Below, piece after piece: positions 27,248 to 36,303 of a stretch of DNA of 64,000 nucleotides. The stretch is taken from assembly GCA_015056485.1 (NCBI GenBank), contig SVGD01000003.1, positions 78,214 through 142,213 on the forward strand. Direction: 5' to 3'. This stretch comes from Clostridiales bacterium (GTDB taxonomy: Bacteria; Bacillota; Clostridia; TANB77; CAG-508). The position numbers were made by a program, and so were the translations under genes. Within the stretch, counting starts at the first letter, position 1. Each line of letters begins with the position of its first letter. A model generated the notes under the pieces. The model searched no databases and was not told where the DNA came from. It worked only from the letters and a program-made list of their open reading frames with translations.

Positions 27248-27318
27248 TTGTTCCTCCTAAAAGATTTATATAATATATTTTGACAGTTAAAATAATTTTT
27301 GTCAATATATAATATGAT

Positions 27319-28353
27319 TTAGCATTCTATATAATTATGTTCGCAAGCTCTTATTAGCCTATTCATAATTGCCAATCCTAATTCATTCTTCTCAACACCT
27401 TCAATAATAACTAAATCAACATTGTATGAATCCACTTTTCTTAAAATTGTAAAAATATTTCTACTAATTTCTTCTAATGATTTTCCCATTGCAATTTTAT
27501 TATTTGCATCATATTTTTCTATATTCTCATCCTTACAAATTACTAAGCAATTCTTTTGATTTTTTATTATTTCTTTAATTTTATTTATTAAATTTTCTTC
27601 TTTTTTACTATAAACTAAAACACATTTTGTATTTGGTGCATAATGTCTGTATTTCATTCCTGGAGACATTACTTTTTCATTATCTTTTATTTCATCAAGA
27701 ATATGTCTTTCAATTACCACCTCAAACCCAAGTTTTTCTATATCCTCTTTAGTAATTTTTCCAGGTCTTAAAATATGAACTTTATTTTCTATCACTCTTA
27801 TAACTGTTGATTCTACTCCTATATCTGTCATTCCTGCATCTATAATATAATCTACTTTTCCATCTAATTCTTCAATAATATCTTCAACTACAGTTCCACT
27901 TGGTTTTCCTGATATATTTGCACTAGGAGCTGCTATTGGAACATTTGCTTTCGAAATTAGTTGTAATGCAATAGGATTACTTGGCATTCTTATTCCAACT
28001 GTATCTAAATTAGCCGAAACATTATTAGGTACATTTTTGGTTTTATTAAAAATTATAGTAAGAGGACCTGGCCAAAAATTTTCCATTAGTTTTTTTTCAA
28101 TACTTCCTATCTCTGTTACTAAATTTTTTAACATCTCTGTATTAGAAATATGCACAATTAAAGGATTATCAGATTGTCTACCTTTAGCTACGAAAATTTT
28201 TGATACTGCAATTTCATCTAAAGCATTAGCACCAATTCCATACACTGTTTCGGTAGGAAATAATACCAATTTACCTTGTCGTATTGCATTTGACGCTTCT
28301 TCTATATTTTTATATTCTGTTACATTTTTTAAATCTATATATTTTGATTTCAT
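27319..28353 (-). CDS. ywlC: L-threonylcarbamoyladenylate synthase (Sua5/YwlC type)
   Basis: 344 aa, full YrdC domain plus Sua5 C-terminal domain. It makes TC-AMP for the t6A37 modification of ANN-decoding tRNAs. Motifs: AIRQGKLVLFPTETVYGIGA, FVAKGRQSDNPLIVHI, GVGIRMPSN-like (VGIRMPSNPIALQL), APSANISGKPSGT, and ILRPGKIT ending the YrdC part. The C-terminal domain (from about 235) covers SPGMKYRHYAP and on. Gene is alone. Confidence 0.94.
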   Translation of the reverse strand: MKSKYIDLKNVTEYKNIEEASNAIRQGKLVLFPTETVYGIGANALDEIAVSKIFVAKGRQSDNPLIVHISNTEMLKNLVTEIGSIEKKLMENFWPGPLTIIFNKTKNVPNNVSANLDTVGIRMPSNPIALQLISKANVPIAAPSANISGKPSGTVVEDIIEELDGKVDYIIDAGMTDIGVESTVIRVIENKVHILRPGKITKEDIEKLGFEVVIERHILDEIKDNEKVMSPGMKYRHYAPNTKCVLVYSKKEENLINKIKEIIKNQKNCLVICKDENIEKYDANNKIAMGKSLEEISRNIFTILRKVDSYNVDLVIIEGVEKNELGLAIMNRLIRACEHNYIEC

Positions 28354-28442
28354 CTTAACCTCTTTCTTGTAGTATTATATATTAAATAAGTGGATTTTTC
28401 AATTAAATTGTGTGTTTTTACTGTTTTTTATATGAATTGTAA

Positions 28443-28562
28443 TTTGTATGAGAAGTGTGATGTGGGAAGTGCGAAGTGTGAGAATTAAGTAAAGCCTACG
28501 AAGCATATCCCTAAAATCCCACCTCCCACCTCACACCTCTCACATCTCACCTCCAATTTACA
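28443..28562. repeat. Heptad-periodic repeat with inverted arms
   Basis: Left arm of 7-mers (GAGAAGT, GTGATGT, GGGAAGT, GCGAAGT), right arm of complementary units (CCCACCT twice, CACACCT, CTCACAT, CTCACCT). The arms pair imperfectly into a long hairpin. Its central GCCTACGAAGC recurs in related form in the copies at 42710 and 45521. Confidence 0.8.
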
Positions 28563-28703
28563 ATTTATATTTACACTAAACTTTTACATCAGCTATAATT
28601 AATCAAAAAATACTTTTAAAATTTATTGAAACTATTTTAATTATAATATATAATAATTAAAATTACATTTTACAAGTATTAAATGCTTTGAATGGAGGTT
28701 TTT

Positions 28704-28892
28704 ATGAAAGTTTATGATAAAGAAATATACCAAAAACAACAAAGTATAACAACAACTATCATTATTATCGTTGTATTCTTATTAGGCTTTTTTGCAGGAT
28801 ATGTAGCAAATTCTTTTAGCTCTACTCCTGAAAACGAAGTAAATAATGTTGGTAACATTACTGATAGCAGTAACACATCAGAAGGAGTTTGA
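28704..28892 (+). CDS. Small single-pass membrane protein
   Basis: 62 aa. Basic N-terminus, one membrane segment (TTTIIIIVVFLLGFFAGYVA, about residues 17-36), and a Ser/Asn/Thr-rich tail. RBS TGGAGG. The next gene follows 5 bp later, so it may be a small partner of that membrane protein. Family unknown. The 350 bp upstream holds a heptad repeat and otherwise only AT-rich sequence. Confidence 0.65.
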   Translation: MKVYDKEIYQKQQSITTTIIIIVVFLLGFFAGYVANSFSSTPENEVNNVGNITDSSNTSEGV

Positions 28893-28897
28893 TTTAA

Positions 28898-29455
28898 TTG
28901 TTAGAAAGTATTATTTTTAAATATATTATAGTTTTTATTGTGAGCATGGTTCCTATTATTGAGCTTCGTGGAGCAATACCTATTGCTGAAGGATTTGGAT
29001 TAAATCTTTTTCTATACTATCCTATTGCAATTATAGGGAATATGCTTCCAGTGCCAGTTATTTATTTATTTGCAAGAAAAGTTTTAGAATTTGGTAAGGA
29101 TAAAAAAATAATTGGTAAGTTTTTCACATGGTGTATAGAAAAAGGTGAAAAAGGTGGAGAAAAATTAAGAAAATCAGCTGGAAACAAAGGAATTTTCTGG
29201 GCTTTATTAATATTTGTTGGTATTCCTCTTCCTGGCACAGGTGCTTGGACAGGAACCTTAGCGGCTAGTTTTTTAAAACTTGATTTTAAAACAAGTATTT
29301 CAGCAGTAGCCCTTGGAGTTTTACTTGCAGGAATTATAATGTCATGTGGTAGTAAACTTGTTTCTATTTTAGGCTGGTTTGGTGTAATTGCAATTGTTGC
29401 AGTTATATTAGTAATTATATTAATATCAATTTTTGTTAAGAAGAAAAAGAAATAA
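28898..29455 (+). CDS. Small multidrug export family protein (COG2426)
   Basis: 185 aa, TTG start. Several membrane segments with the family signature VSMVPIIELRGAIPIAEGFG, GNMLPVPVIY, FVGIPLPGTGAWTGTLAASFL and LGVLLAGIIMSCG. It resembles the Sm_multidrug_ex / DedA-like transporter fold; substrate unknown. Operon with the preceding small membrane protein. Confidence 0.85.
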   Translation: MLESIIFKYIIVFIVSMVPIIELRGAIPIAEGFGLNLFLYYPIAIIGNMLPVPVIYLFARKVLEFGKDKKIIGKFFTWCIEKGEKGGEKLRKSAGNKGIFWALLIFVGIPLPGTGAWTGTLAASFLKLDFKTSISAVALGVLLAGIIMSCGSKLVSILGWFGVIAIVAVILVIILISIFVKKKKK

Positions 29456-29462
29456 TATTATT

Positions 29463-29552
29463 AAAAACTGAAGACACCAATGGGGACGTATTTATTTGGT
29501 GACCATATATGGTCACCAAATAAATACGTCCCCATTGGTGTCTTCAGTTTTT
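29463..29552. repeat. Perfect 45-bp palindrome (bidirectional terminator or REP-like element)
   Basis: Positions 29463-29507 are exactly complementary to 29508-29552 with no spacer. It carries GGGGACG/CGTCCCC as in the element at 11690 and lies between convergent genes, with T-tracts on either side. Confidence 0.9.
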
Positions 29553-29555
29553 TTA

Positions 29556-30686
29556 TTATTCTTTCATCTTTTTCTTCTCTATTCTATTATCTACAAAGTC
29601 TACTACCAACAATTTTATAACTGCAATGATTGGAACTGCTAAGAACATTCCTAATACTCCCCAATAAGCACCTAGAATTGTTACTGAAAATATAATTAAT
29701 ATTGGACTTATTTTTAATGATGCTCCTACCAATCTTGGATTTATTATATTTGCATCAATTTGTTGTACTATAATAACAATTACAAGCATCCATATTGCTT
29801 GACCAAATCCACCTGTAAACAATGTAATAATAGCCGCTATTGTTACAGCAATAATTGAACCAAAATAAGGAATGATATTAAATAATCCAATCATAACACC
29901 TAATAAAACAGCATAATCCACTCCTAAAAGAGCTAAAACTATAGATACTAAAACACCTACAACTATTGCATCTAATACTTGAGCTGAAATATATTTGAAA
30001 AAAATATTATTTGCTTCAAAAAAGTATTTATTAATTGCTTTACAAGTATCTTCTTTAAAAACTGCTTTATTAAATCTTTGTATAAATTGAACAATTTTCG
30101 TTCTTTCTAGTAAAATATATACAGACATTATAAATGTTACAAACACACTGAAAATCCCACTTGCAATTCCAACAACACCCTTTATATAATCTGCAATATT
30201 TTCTAAACTTATTATTTTTATAATATCTATACTTTCTAAGCTAGTAATAATATCTTGTATACTTTCTTTCTTTATAATCCAATCTTCTGGCATATTATTT
30301 ATATATTCTTTTGCTGTTTGATAATAGCCTGGCAAATGCTGTGCTAAATCTATTATGTTTTTAGAAATTATTGGCATTATAATATTTATAATCATTATAA
30401 CTAATACTATTCCTAAAATATATACTGTGAAAACTGAAATCGGTCTTGCAATTTTTTTAGGCATTTTCATTTTCATATATAATTTTTCAATTTGCTTACA
30501 TGGTATGTATAACAAATATGATACTAAAACGCCTACTATAAATGGCATTAACACTGAAATCAATTCACCTAGCCATGAGAAAATGTTGGTAAAATTATCT
30601 AATGCTTTGAAAATTATTACTAAAAACAATGCAAAAATAAACCATACAAAAAATCTCGTTTTTCTCTTTTCTTCTTTCACTATCAA
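29556..30686 (-). CDS. AI-2E family transporter (PerM/YtvI-like)
   Basis: 376 aa, multi-pass membrane protein. Family pattern: N-terminal pair of membrane helices (KALDNFTNIF..LISVLMPFIVGVLVSYLL), a central extracytoplasmic region with amphipathic helices, and a C-terminal helix group with GVDYAVLLGVMIGLFNIIPYFG and QQIDANIINPRLVG. Members move autoinducer-2 or ions; the substrate here is open. Confidence 0.9.
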   Translation of the reverse strand: MIVKEEKRKTRFFVWFIFALFLVIIFKALDNFTNIFSWLGELISVLMPFIVGVLVSYLLYIPCKQIEKLYMKMKMPKKIARPISVFTVYILGIVLVIMIINIIMPIISKNIIDLAQHLPGYYQTAKEYINNMPEDWIIKKESIQDIITSLESIDIIKIISLENIADYIKGVVGIASGIFSVFVTFIMSVYILLERTKIVQFIQRFNKAVFKEDTCKAINKYFFEANNIFFKYISAQVLDAIVVGVLVSIVLALLGVDYAVLLGVMIGLFNIIPYFGSIIAVTIAAIITLFTGGFGQAIWMLVIVIIVQQIDANIINPRLVGASLKISPILIIFSVTILGAYWGVLGMFLAVPIIAVIKLLVVDFVDNRIEKKKMKE

Positions 30687-30702
30687 AGTCTCCTCTCTTG
30701 TA

Positions 30703-31458
30703 TTATATATCTATATCTATTCCTACTGGACAATGATCACTTCCCATTATACTATCATATATATTAGCATCTCTTAAACTGGTTTTAATTCTATCAGAAA
30801 TTATAAAATAGTCAATACGCCACCCAACATTCTTTTCTCTTGCATGAAACATATATGACCACCAAGTATATGCATTTTCTTTGTCCGGATATATATATCT
30901 AAATGTATCAATAAATCCAGACTCTAACAATAATGTCATTTTATTTCTTTCCTCATCAGTAAATCCTGCACTGCGCCTATTTGTTTTTGGATTCTTTAAA
31001 TCAATTTCATTATGTGCAACATTTAAATCTCCACATAATATTACTGGTTTTACTTTATCTAAACTTTTTAAATACTCTCTAAAACTGTCTTCCCATTCTT
31101 GCCTATACTCTAACCTAACTAACTCTCTTCCTGAATTTGGAGTATAGCAAACTATAAAATAATATCCTTCAAATTCTAAAGTTATAACTCTACCTTCTTT
31201 ATCATGCTCTTCAATGCCAATTCCATAGGTAACATTTATAGGCTCTTTTTTTGTATAAATAGCCGTACCAGAATAACCTTTTCTTTCTGCATAATTAAAA
31301 TATGATTTATATCCTTCAAAATTTAAATCTATTTGCCCCTCTTGTAATTTGGTTTCTTGAATACAAAAAATATCTGCATTAAAATCTTCAAAAATATCTT
31401 TAAATCCTTTATTGCAAATAGCTCTTAAGCCATTTACATTCCATGAAATTAATCGCAT
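30703..31458 (-). CDS. xth: Exodeoxyribonuclease III
   Basis: 251 aa AP endonuclease/3'-5' exonuclease in base excision repair. Complete active-site set: SWNVNGLRAI, FCIQETKLQEGQ, YTPNSG, GDLNVAHNEIDL, and the final GSDHCPVGI. Overlaps the SpoVB-like gene by 10 bp, so the two are co-transcribed. Nothing unusual. Confidence 0.96.
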   Translation of the reverse strand: MRLISWNVNGLRAICNKGFKDIFEDFNADIFCIQETKLQEGQIDLNFEGYKSYFNYAERKGYSGTAIYTKKEPINVTYGIGIEEHDKEGRVITLEFEGYYFIVCYTPNSGRELVRLEYRQEWEDSFREYLKSLDKVKPVILCGDLNVAHNEIDLKNPKTNRRSAGFTDEERNKMTLLLESGFIDTFRYIYPDKENAYTWWSYMFHAREKNVGWRIDYFIISDRIKTSLRDANIYDSIMGSDHCPVGIDIDI

Positions 31459-33110
31459 TCTTTATATAATCCCACCTTAACTAAAATTTTATATAATTTT
31501 GTTCCAAAAGGAATCATGTATAAATCTTCCTTTGATAAATTTTTAGTAACCAAAATCATTATTGCATATGTAATAACACCAATTCCTATTGAAGAGACTG
31601 TTGTTATAGTATTTCCTAGTCCCTCAACCATTAATTTATGACTAAAATAAACAACTATCCCCATAATGAATGCAGAAATTGCAGGTTTAATAAAACATTT
31701 AACAATATTAACATTTAATTTTATGTGTTTATTTAAATACCATGCACATATAGTTACAGCAATTATTTGACATACATTAGAGCTTATTGTTGCACCATAT
31801 ATATTTATGTTTGGATTGCTAATTAAAACTAAATTTAAAATAAGTTTTAATATTCCTCCAATAGCTAACGCAATTACAGGTACATGAATTTTTCCCAATC
31901 CATACAACCCACCATTTATAACATAATTTATCGATACACATATCATAGTTATTGTACTTAATTGTAAAAGAAGTGCTCCATTTGAAGCGGCTGGATAAAG
32001 CATTTGTAAAATCGGTTTAGCTAAAAATATCATTCCTGCTGCTGAAGGTAATATTATAAGCATTGTTGCAAATATTGAAAAAGATAATCTTTTTTTAACA
32101 ATATCCATTTCTTTTTTTGCTATTGCAGTTGATATTGCCGGTACTAAAGCTGTACAAAAAGCTACTGTAATGGCTGTAGGTAAATGCATTAATGTTTCTA
32201 CCTTTGCTAAAGTTCCTGAAAGCTCCATCGCCTTATCTTCCAGAGCTTCTTTAGTTAAAATAATTCCTTCATAAGCTTGTTGTACACAATTACTTATAGT
32301 TATTGTATCAATAAGAGAATGTATAATTGAGAATAAAGAACCTAACATCATTGGTATTGCTAATGATAACACAATTTTTATTGTGTTTTTCACTGATTTA
32401 TATTCTGTTTGGACCTCTTGTTTATCACAAAGTTTATTCATACCTTTTTTTCTATGTAAATATAAAATTACTAAATATAAAAAAGCAATAATAATAGCTA
32501 AAGTCGTAGATAAATTTCCACCTGCAGCCATTATTGCTGTATCTTTACCAACTAATGAATAAACAAAAGTAATAGTAAGTACACAATTTAAAAATTGTTC
32601 TAAGGTTTGATTAATACTCGTTGCTTTCATATTACCAAGTCCTTCAAAATATCCTCTCAAAACAGCTCCCATTGCTACAAAAGCTATTGCAGGCGCTAAA
32701 ACTTTCAATACATACTTAACATCTGGTACATTTAATATTTTAGAAGAAATAAATTCTGCTCCAAAAAACAAAACCAATGAAAAAAAAGTTCCTATTATTG
32801 CAAATAATTGAAATGCTACTTTAAATATTTTATTAGCAGATTTATAATCCCCTATCGCTACTCTTTCAGAAACTAGTTTTGATATTACTGTTGGAATACC
32901 AACTGAAGACAATGTTAATAAAGCTGCATATATTTGATATCCAGTATTATAATATCCATTTCCTGTATTTCCAAATCCTTCTACATTTACAATAAGAAAT
33001 TTATATACAAATCCTAATAGCTTAATTAAACCTGATGAAAACATAAGCATTAAGACATTTTTCATAAAAGGTGTATTTCTATCTTTTTTTATTCTTTCTT
33101 CTGCTTCCAA
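31449..33110 (-). CDS. Polysaccharide biosynthesis/flippase-like protein (SpoVB/MurJ-type)
   Basis: 553 aa, about 14 membrane segments of the MOP (MATE-like) superfamily. Typical segments are NTGYQIYAALLTLSSVGIPTVISKLV at the N-terminus and SLIDTITIS in the middle. SpoVB in Bacillus acts in cortex peptidoglycan precursor flipping; MurJ-type lipid II export is the alternative. TTG start with AAAGGAGA upstream. Overlaps xth at its 3' end. Confidence 0.85.
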   Translation of the reverse strand: MEAEERIKKDRNTPFMKNVLMLMFSSGLIKLLGFVYKFLIVNVEGFGNTGNGYYNTGYQIYAALLTLSSVGIPTVISKLVSERVAIGDYKSANKIFKVAFQLFAIIGTFFSLVLFFGAEFISSKILNVPDVKYVLKVLAPAIAFVAMGAVLRGYFEGLGNMKATSINQTLEQFLNCVLTITFVYSLVGKDTAIMAAGGNLSTTLAIIIAFLYLVILYLHRKKGMNKLCDKQEVQTEYKSVKNTIKIVLSLAIPMMLGSLFSIIHSLIDTITISNCVQQAYEGIILTKEALEDKAMELSGTLAKVETLMHLPTAITVAFCTALVPAISTAIAKKEMDIVKKRLSFSIFATMLIILPSAAGMIFLAKPILQMLYPAASNGALLLQLSTITMICVSINYVINGGLYGLGKIHVPVIALAIGGILKLILNLVLISNPNINIYGATISSNVCQIIAVTICAWYLNKHIKLNVNIVKCFIKPAISAFIMGIVVYFSHKLMVEGLGNTITTVSSIGIGVITYAIMILVTKNLSKEDLYMIPFGTKLYKILVKVGLYKECD

Positions 33111-33247
33111 TTTTTTCTCCTTTAGTTTTTTTATTTAGTTTATCATATTAGGATTTTTTTTACAATAAAAATAAGCTACTAACTATAAAATTAATAGCTT
33201 ATTTTTCAATTAATATATAATAATTGTTTTCAAATATTTACTATATT

Positions 33248-34693
33248 TTATTTATATCTAACAATTGTATTATATTTACTTGCATTAAAATTTGATGTTA
33301 TTGATAAATATCTGTTTGTTCCAGTAGCTGTACTTTGTTGTAAACTAGGATAATCTGTACAACTCATTGTTCTAAAAACATCTAATGTAGGTAAATCTCT
33401 TCGTGCTCCTCCACAATCTAAAATAACTCCTTTGTATGTTACTCCATTATATTTAAAGTTAACTATCTCTTTTTGTTCAAATCCACAATAACTTCCTGAC
33501 TTATCCATTAATCTAGCAAGTATTACATAATCTGTCCCACCACTTTTATAAACATACCATCCTTTTGAATTTACGTAAACATTTGGGTGTACAATACCAA
33601 TATTTCCTTCTGAATCTCTTTTTAATAACACACCTGCATATGCTGTTCCAAAATTTCCGTTATTATCATCTGTAGCTTTATAATTAGTTAAATATACTTT
33701 TTGTTCTCCTGAAGAATTTCCTCCACCTGTTGAGCCACCACCACCCTGTTCTGCATTTTCTACTGTAACCTTATGTGTGGCTTTCTTTCCATTTGATGCT
33801 GTTGCAACTATATCAACACTTCCAGCTTTTACTCCTTTAACCTTTCCGTTTGAATCTACAGTTGCTATATTTTTATCACCTGATGACCATGTTATTTTTT
33901 TATCTGTCGCATTATTTGGATTTACAGTTGCTTTTAATGTAATTTCTTTTCCTACAAATACTTTATTATCTCCACTTATTGTTACACTTGTAACTGCTAC
34001 TGTTTTATTTCCTGTTCCACCTGTTGTTCCCCCCGTTGTTCCTCCTGTTGTTCCTCCCGTTGTTCCTCCTGTTGTTCCTCCTGTTGTTCCTCCTGTTGTT
34101 CCTCCTATTGGAAGTTTAATTCCTGAAATTAAACCTGGTAATTTTTCAAATAATGTTCTTATTATATTCATTATTAATTCACCAATTCCGCTAACTGCTG
34201 TCATTACTTCATCACTAGTTATAAAATTTAATGTTCCTGAAATAGCTGCAGATATTGCTTCTCCAGCCCCATTTCCACTTCCAGCACTTGGAATTTTTAT
34301 TGTAGAATCTTTTGCTGGATTTTTATTTTCGCTTGCAGCAGGTTGTTGTGGTGTATTATCCTTTTGTGCACTAGTTACTTTTGTAAAATATGAACTTGAA
34401 AAACGGATAAATTGATTTGTTCCTATTTGCAATACACTACCTGATTTATCTTTTACAGTAATTGTTTGATTAGCTTTTAAGTAGCCATTTACTTTTCCCT
34501 TATCTTTATTCTGTGCTGCAGTTTTACTACTATATATGTTCCATGATGTTCCTGTAAATTTCAATTTATCATTTTTATTTACTTCACTTATACTAAGTGC
34601 CGCAAATACTGGTGTCATTGTACTAATGAGCATTATCATTAATATTAATACTGAAATTATTTTCATTGTTTTTCTATTTTGAATTATCTCCAT
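33248..34693 (-). CDS. Secreted protein with Big_2 Ig-like domain and Gly-Thr repeat linker
   Basis: 481 aa with signal peptide (MKIISVLILMIMLISTMT). Residues about 30-85 look SH3-like. A linker of seven GGTT units (34018-34104 in DNA, 12-bp tandem repeats) leads to a bacterial Ig-like (Big_2) domain with VTISGDNKVFVGKEITLKA, NNATDKKITWSS and VDSNGKVKGVKAGS. The last ~140 residues form a Tyr/Gly-rich domain I do not recognise. Likely cell-envelope associated. The in-frame ATG at 34693 has AAGGAG upstream; the upstream extension to 34720 looks spurious. Confidence 0.8.
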   Translation of the reverse strand: MEIIQNRKTMKIISVLILMIMLISTMTPVFAALSISEVNKNDKLKFTGTSWNIYSSKTAAQNKDKGKVNGYLKANQTITVKDKSGSVLQIGTNQFIRFSSSYFTKVTSAQKDNTPQQPAASENKNPAKDSTIKIPSAGSGNGAGEAISAAISGTLNFITSDEVMTAVSGIGELIMNIIRTLFEKLPGLISGIKLPIGGTTGGTTGGTTGGTTGGTTGGTTGGTTGGTGNKTVAVTSVTISGDNKVFVGKEITLKATVNPNNATDKKITWSSGDKNIATVDSNGKVKGVKAGSVDIVATASNGKKATHKVTVENAEQGGGGSTGGGNSSGEQKVYLTNYKATDDNNGNFGTAYAGVLLKRDSEGNIGIVHPNVYVNSKGWYVYKSGGTDYVILARLMDKSGSYCGFEQKEIVNFKYNGVTYKGVILDCGGARRDLPTLDVFRTMSCTDYPSLQQSTATGTNRYLSITSNFNASKYNTIVRYK

Positions 34694-34856
34694 AAAATCA
34701 ACTCCTTTTTTAGAACTCATTAATTAAATAAAAAGTCCCCAATGTTATTATAACACATTTCCAATTTTATGTAAATAGTTTTATGTAAATATTTTGTATA
34801 GTTTTATATTTATCTTATAAATTCTCCATATACAAGAAAGGTCAACTTCGTTCCCT

Positions 34857-34932
34857 CAGGCTGTCGGGGACGCCAGCCCCTACATCTAAAATTAAATATT
34901 ATTGTAGGGGTCGACGTCCTCGGCGACCCGTA
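34857..34932. repeat. Pair of CCCCTACA-family repeats
   Basis: GGCTGTCGGGGACGCCAGCC then CCTACA (34857-34884), and TGTAGGGGTCGACGTCCTCG then GCGACCC (34902-34932), in opposite orientation, in the 350-bp gap upstream of the Big_2 gene. Confidence 0.75.
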
Positions 34933-35047
34933 ACACATCAATGAAAAAGTAGAACTTTCCTAATACATAAAAAACGAATCTCACTACTTTATTAGTAAGA
35001 TTCGTTAATCATATTTGTTATTTAATATATATTTTTCCTTTTTTATC

Positions 35048-36046
35048 TTAATAATGTAAACCTGTTACTCTTAAATTAGAAGTTCCTGTAAAATATTGAA
35101 CTCTGCCATAACTTGTCCCAACAGCATAAGCTTTTACTTTTCCATTACTATCATACATTGGTTTAGCTTCTCCTTTTTTCAAAGCTTTAGATGATACACT
35201 ATACCAGTTTACTGCACCTTTTCCTCCTAAATAATTTTCTATACTATTAGTAGGATCTTTTCCCTGTAATGCTTCATTAACTGCTGTTACTACATTACTA
35301 TCTTTACATGTGGTTTCGTATGTATATGAACTCCAATTGTTTGCAAAAGGCACACACGCCTTTTCTATTGCATAAGTAATACTTTTTCCTTTATAACTAT
35401 ATTGTACCATGTTAATTATTGTAGCAGCTATATATCGCGCTTGTGTAATATCTCCACAGCCTCCCTCGTGGTAAACAACTCTTATCATCCATTTGTAATC
35501 ATCATATGTAAGATTTCCTATTATATTTTTAACATCTTTTGATACCTTTACCGTTTCTCCTCCAGCAAATTTATACTCAGTAGTACCATCATTTTTATCC
35601 ATTATATTAACTTTATGTTCTGCTGTTTTTCCTCCTGCTGAAGCTTTTATCGTAACTTCTCCAGCTTTAACACCTTTTACCACTCCATTACTAACTGTGG
35701 CTTTAGTTGTATCTGTTGATTTCCATGTTACTGTACCTTTTGCATTTTCCACCTTTAATGTAATAGAACTGCCAACTTCGACTTCTCTAGGCCCAGATAT
35801 TTTTATATCTAAAATTGGTTCTACCGGTTCTACTGGCTCAACTGGACCAAACACTGCTAATATTGCATTTAGAATTTTTGAAAAGAAATTTAATAATGCT
35901 CCTATTGCTGATGGATTTAACATTGCACCAGAAATAATGTCTGCCAAATTATCTGCTGCAAAAACGGGGTTAACTATTCCTATAAACATTATAACCAAAA
36001 TAATCATTACTATTATTTTTTTCATTTTGATAAAATTATTTATCAT
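35048..36046 (-). CDS. Secreted Big_2 protein with SleB-like cell wall hydrolase domain
   Basis: 332 aa. Signal peptide (residues 1-30, MIILVIMFIGIVNPVFA), a Big_2-like domain (GPREVEVGSSITLKVEN, WKSTDTTKATVSNGVVKGV), then a domain with VVYHEGG as the likely catalytic Glu region, followed by DITQARYIAATIINMV, resembling the SleB/hydrolase_2 lytic family. A cortex-lytic or wall-remodelling role is inferred. Same upstream signature as the gene at 34693 (see findings). Confidence 0.7.
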   Translation of the reverse strand: MINNFIKMKKIIVMIILVIMFIGIVNPVFAADNLADIISGAMLNPSAIGALLNFFSKILNAILAVFGPVEPVEPVEPILDIKISGPREVEVGSSITLKVENAKGTVTWKSTDTTKATVSNGVVKGVKAGEVTIKASAGGKTAEHKVNIMDKNDGTTEYKFAGGETVKVSKDVKNIIGNLTYDDYKWMIRVVYHEGGCGDITQARYIAATIINMVQYSYKGKSITYAIEKACVPFANNWSSYTYETTCKDSNVVTAVNEALQGKDPTNSIENYLGGKGAVNWYSVSSKALKKGEAKPMYDSNGKVKAYAVGTSYGRVQYFTGTSNLRVTGLHY

Positions 36047-36181
36047 AAAATCATCTCCTTTTTTATCTTAAGATTTTTGAAAAAAAATCCTCTTTTTTAT
36101 TATAACACATTTTTAAAATTATGTAAACTTCCAAAATTTATATCATTCGTTTTTGTTGAATTTTTAAGAAATCTCTTCGAA

Positions 36182-36213
36182 GAACGGATTACCGTCGAAT
36201 TACCGTCCCTACA
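36182..36213. repeat. CCCTACA-family repeat
   Basis: GAACGGATTACCGTCGAATT then ACCGTCCCTACA; degenerate member upstream of the SleB-like gene. Confidence 0.6.
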
Positions 36214-36303
36214 AATTCTCTACAAATTTTATTTACATGATAAACTGCAAAAAAACCTTAATCAGAAAACTGATTAAGGTCTTTTTTTATTTACTAATAA
36301 ATT

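Noticed and set aside
20153..27250. prfB-type programmed +1 slippage in the P site
   Set aside because: Shifted pairing of the P-site codons UCU, CUU and AAA is poor, and there is no stop codon or internal Shine-Dalgarno at the proper distance. A-site quadruplet reading fits better.
33777..34415. 212-codon plus-strand frame with PPVV repeats
   Set aside because: Antisense shadow of the GGTT repeat region of the secreted Big_2 gene.
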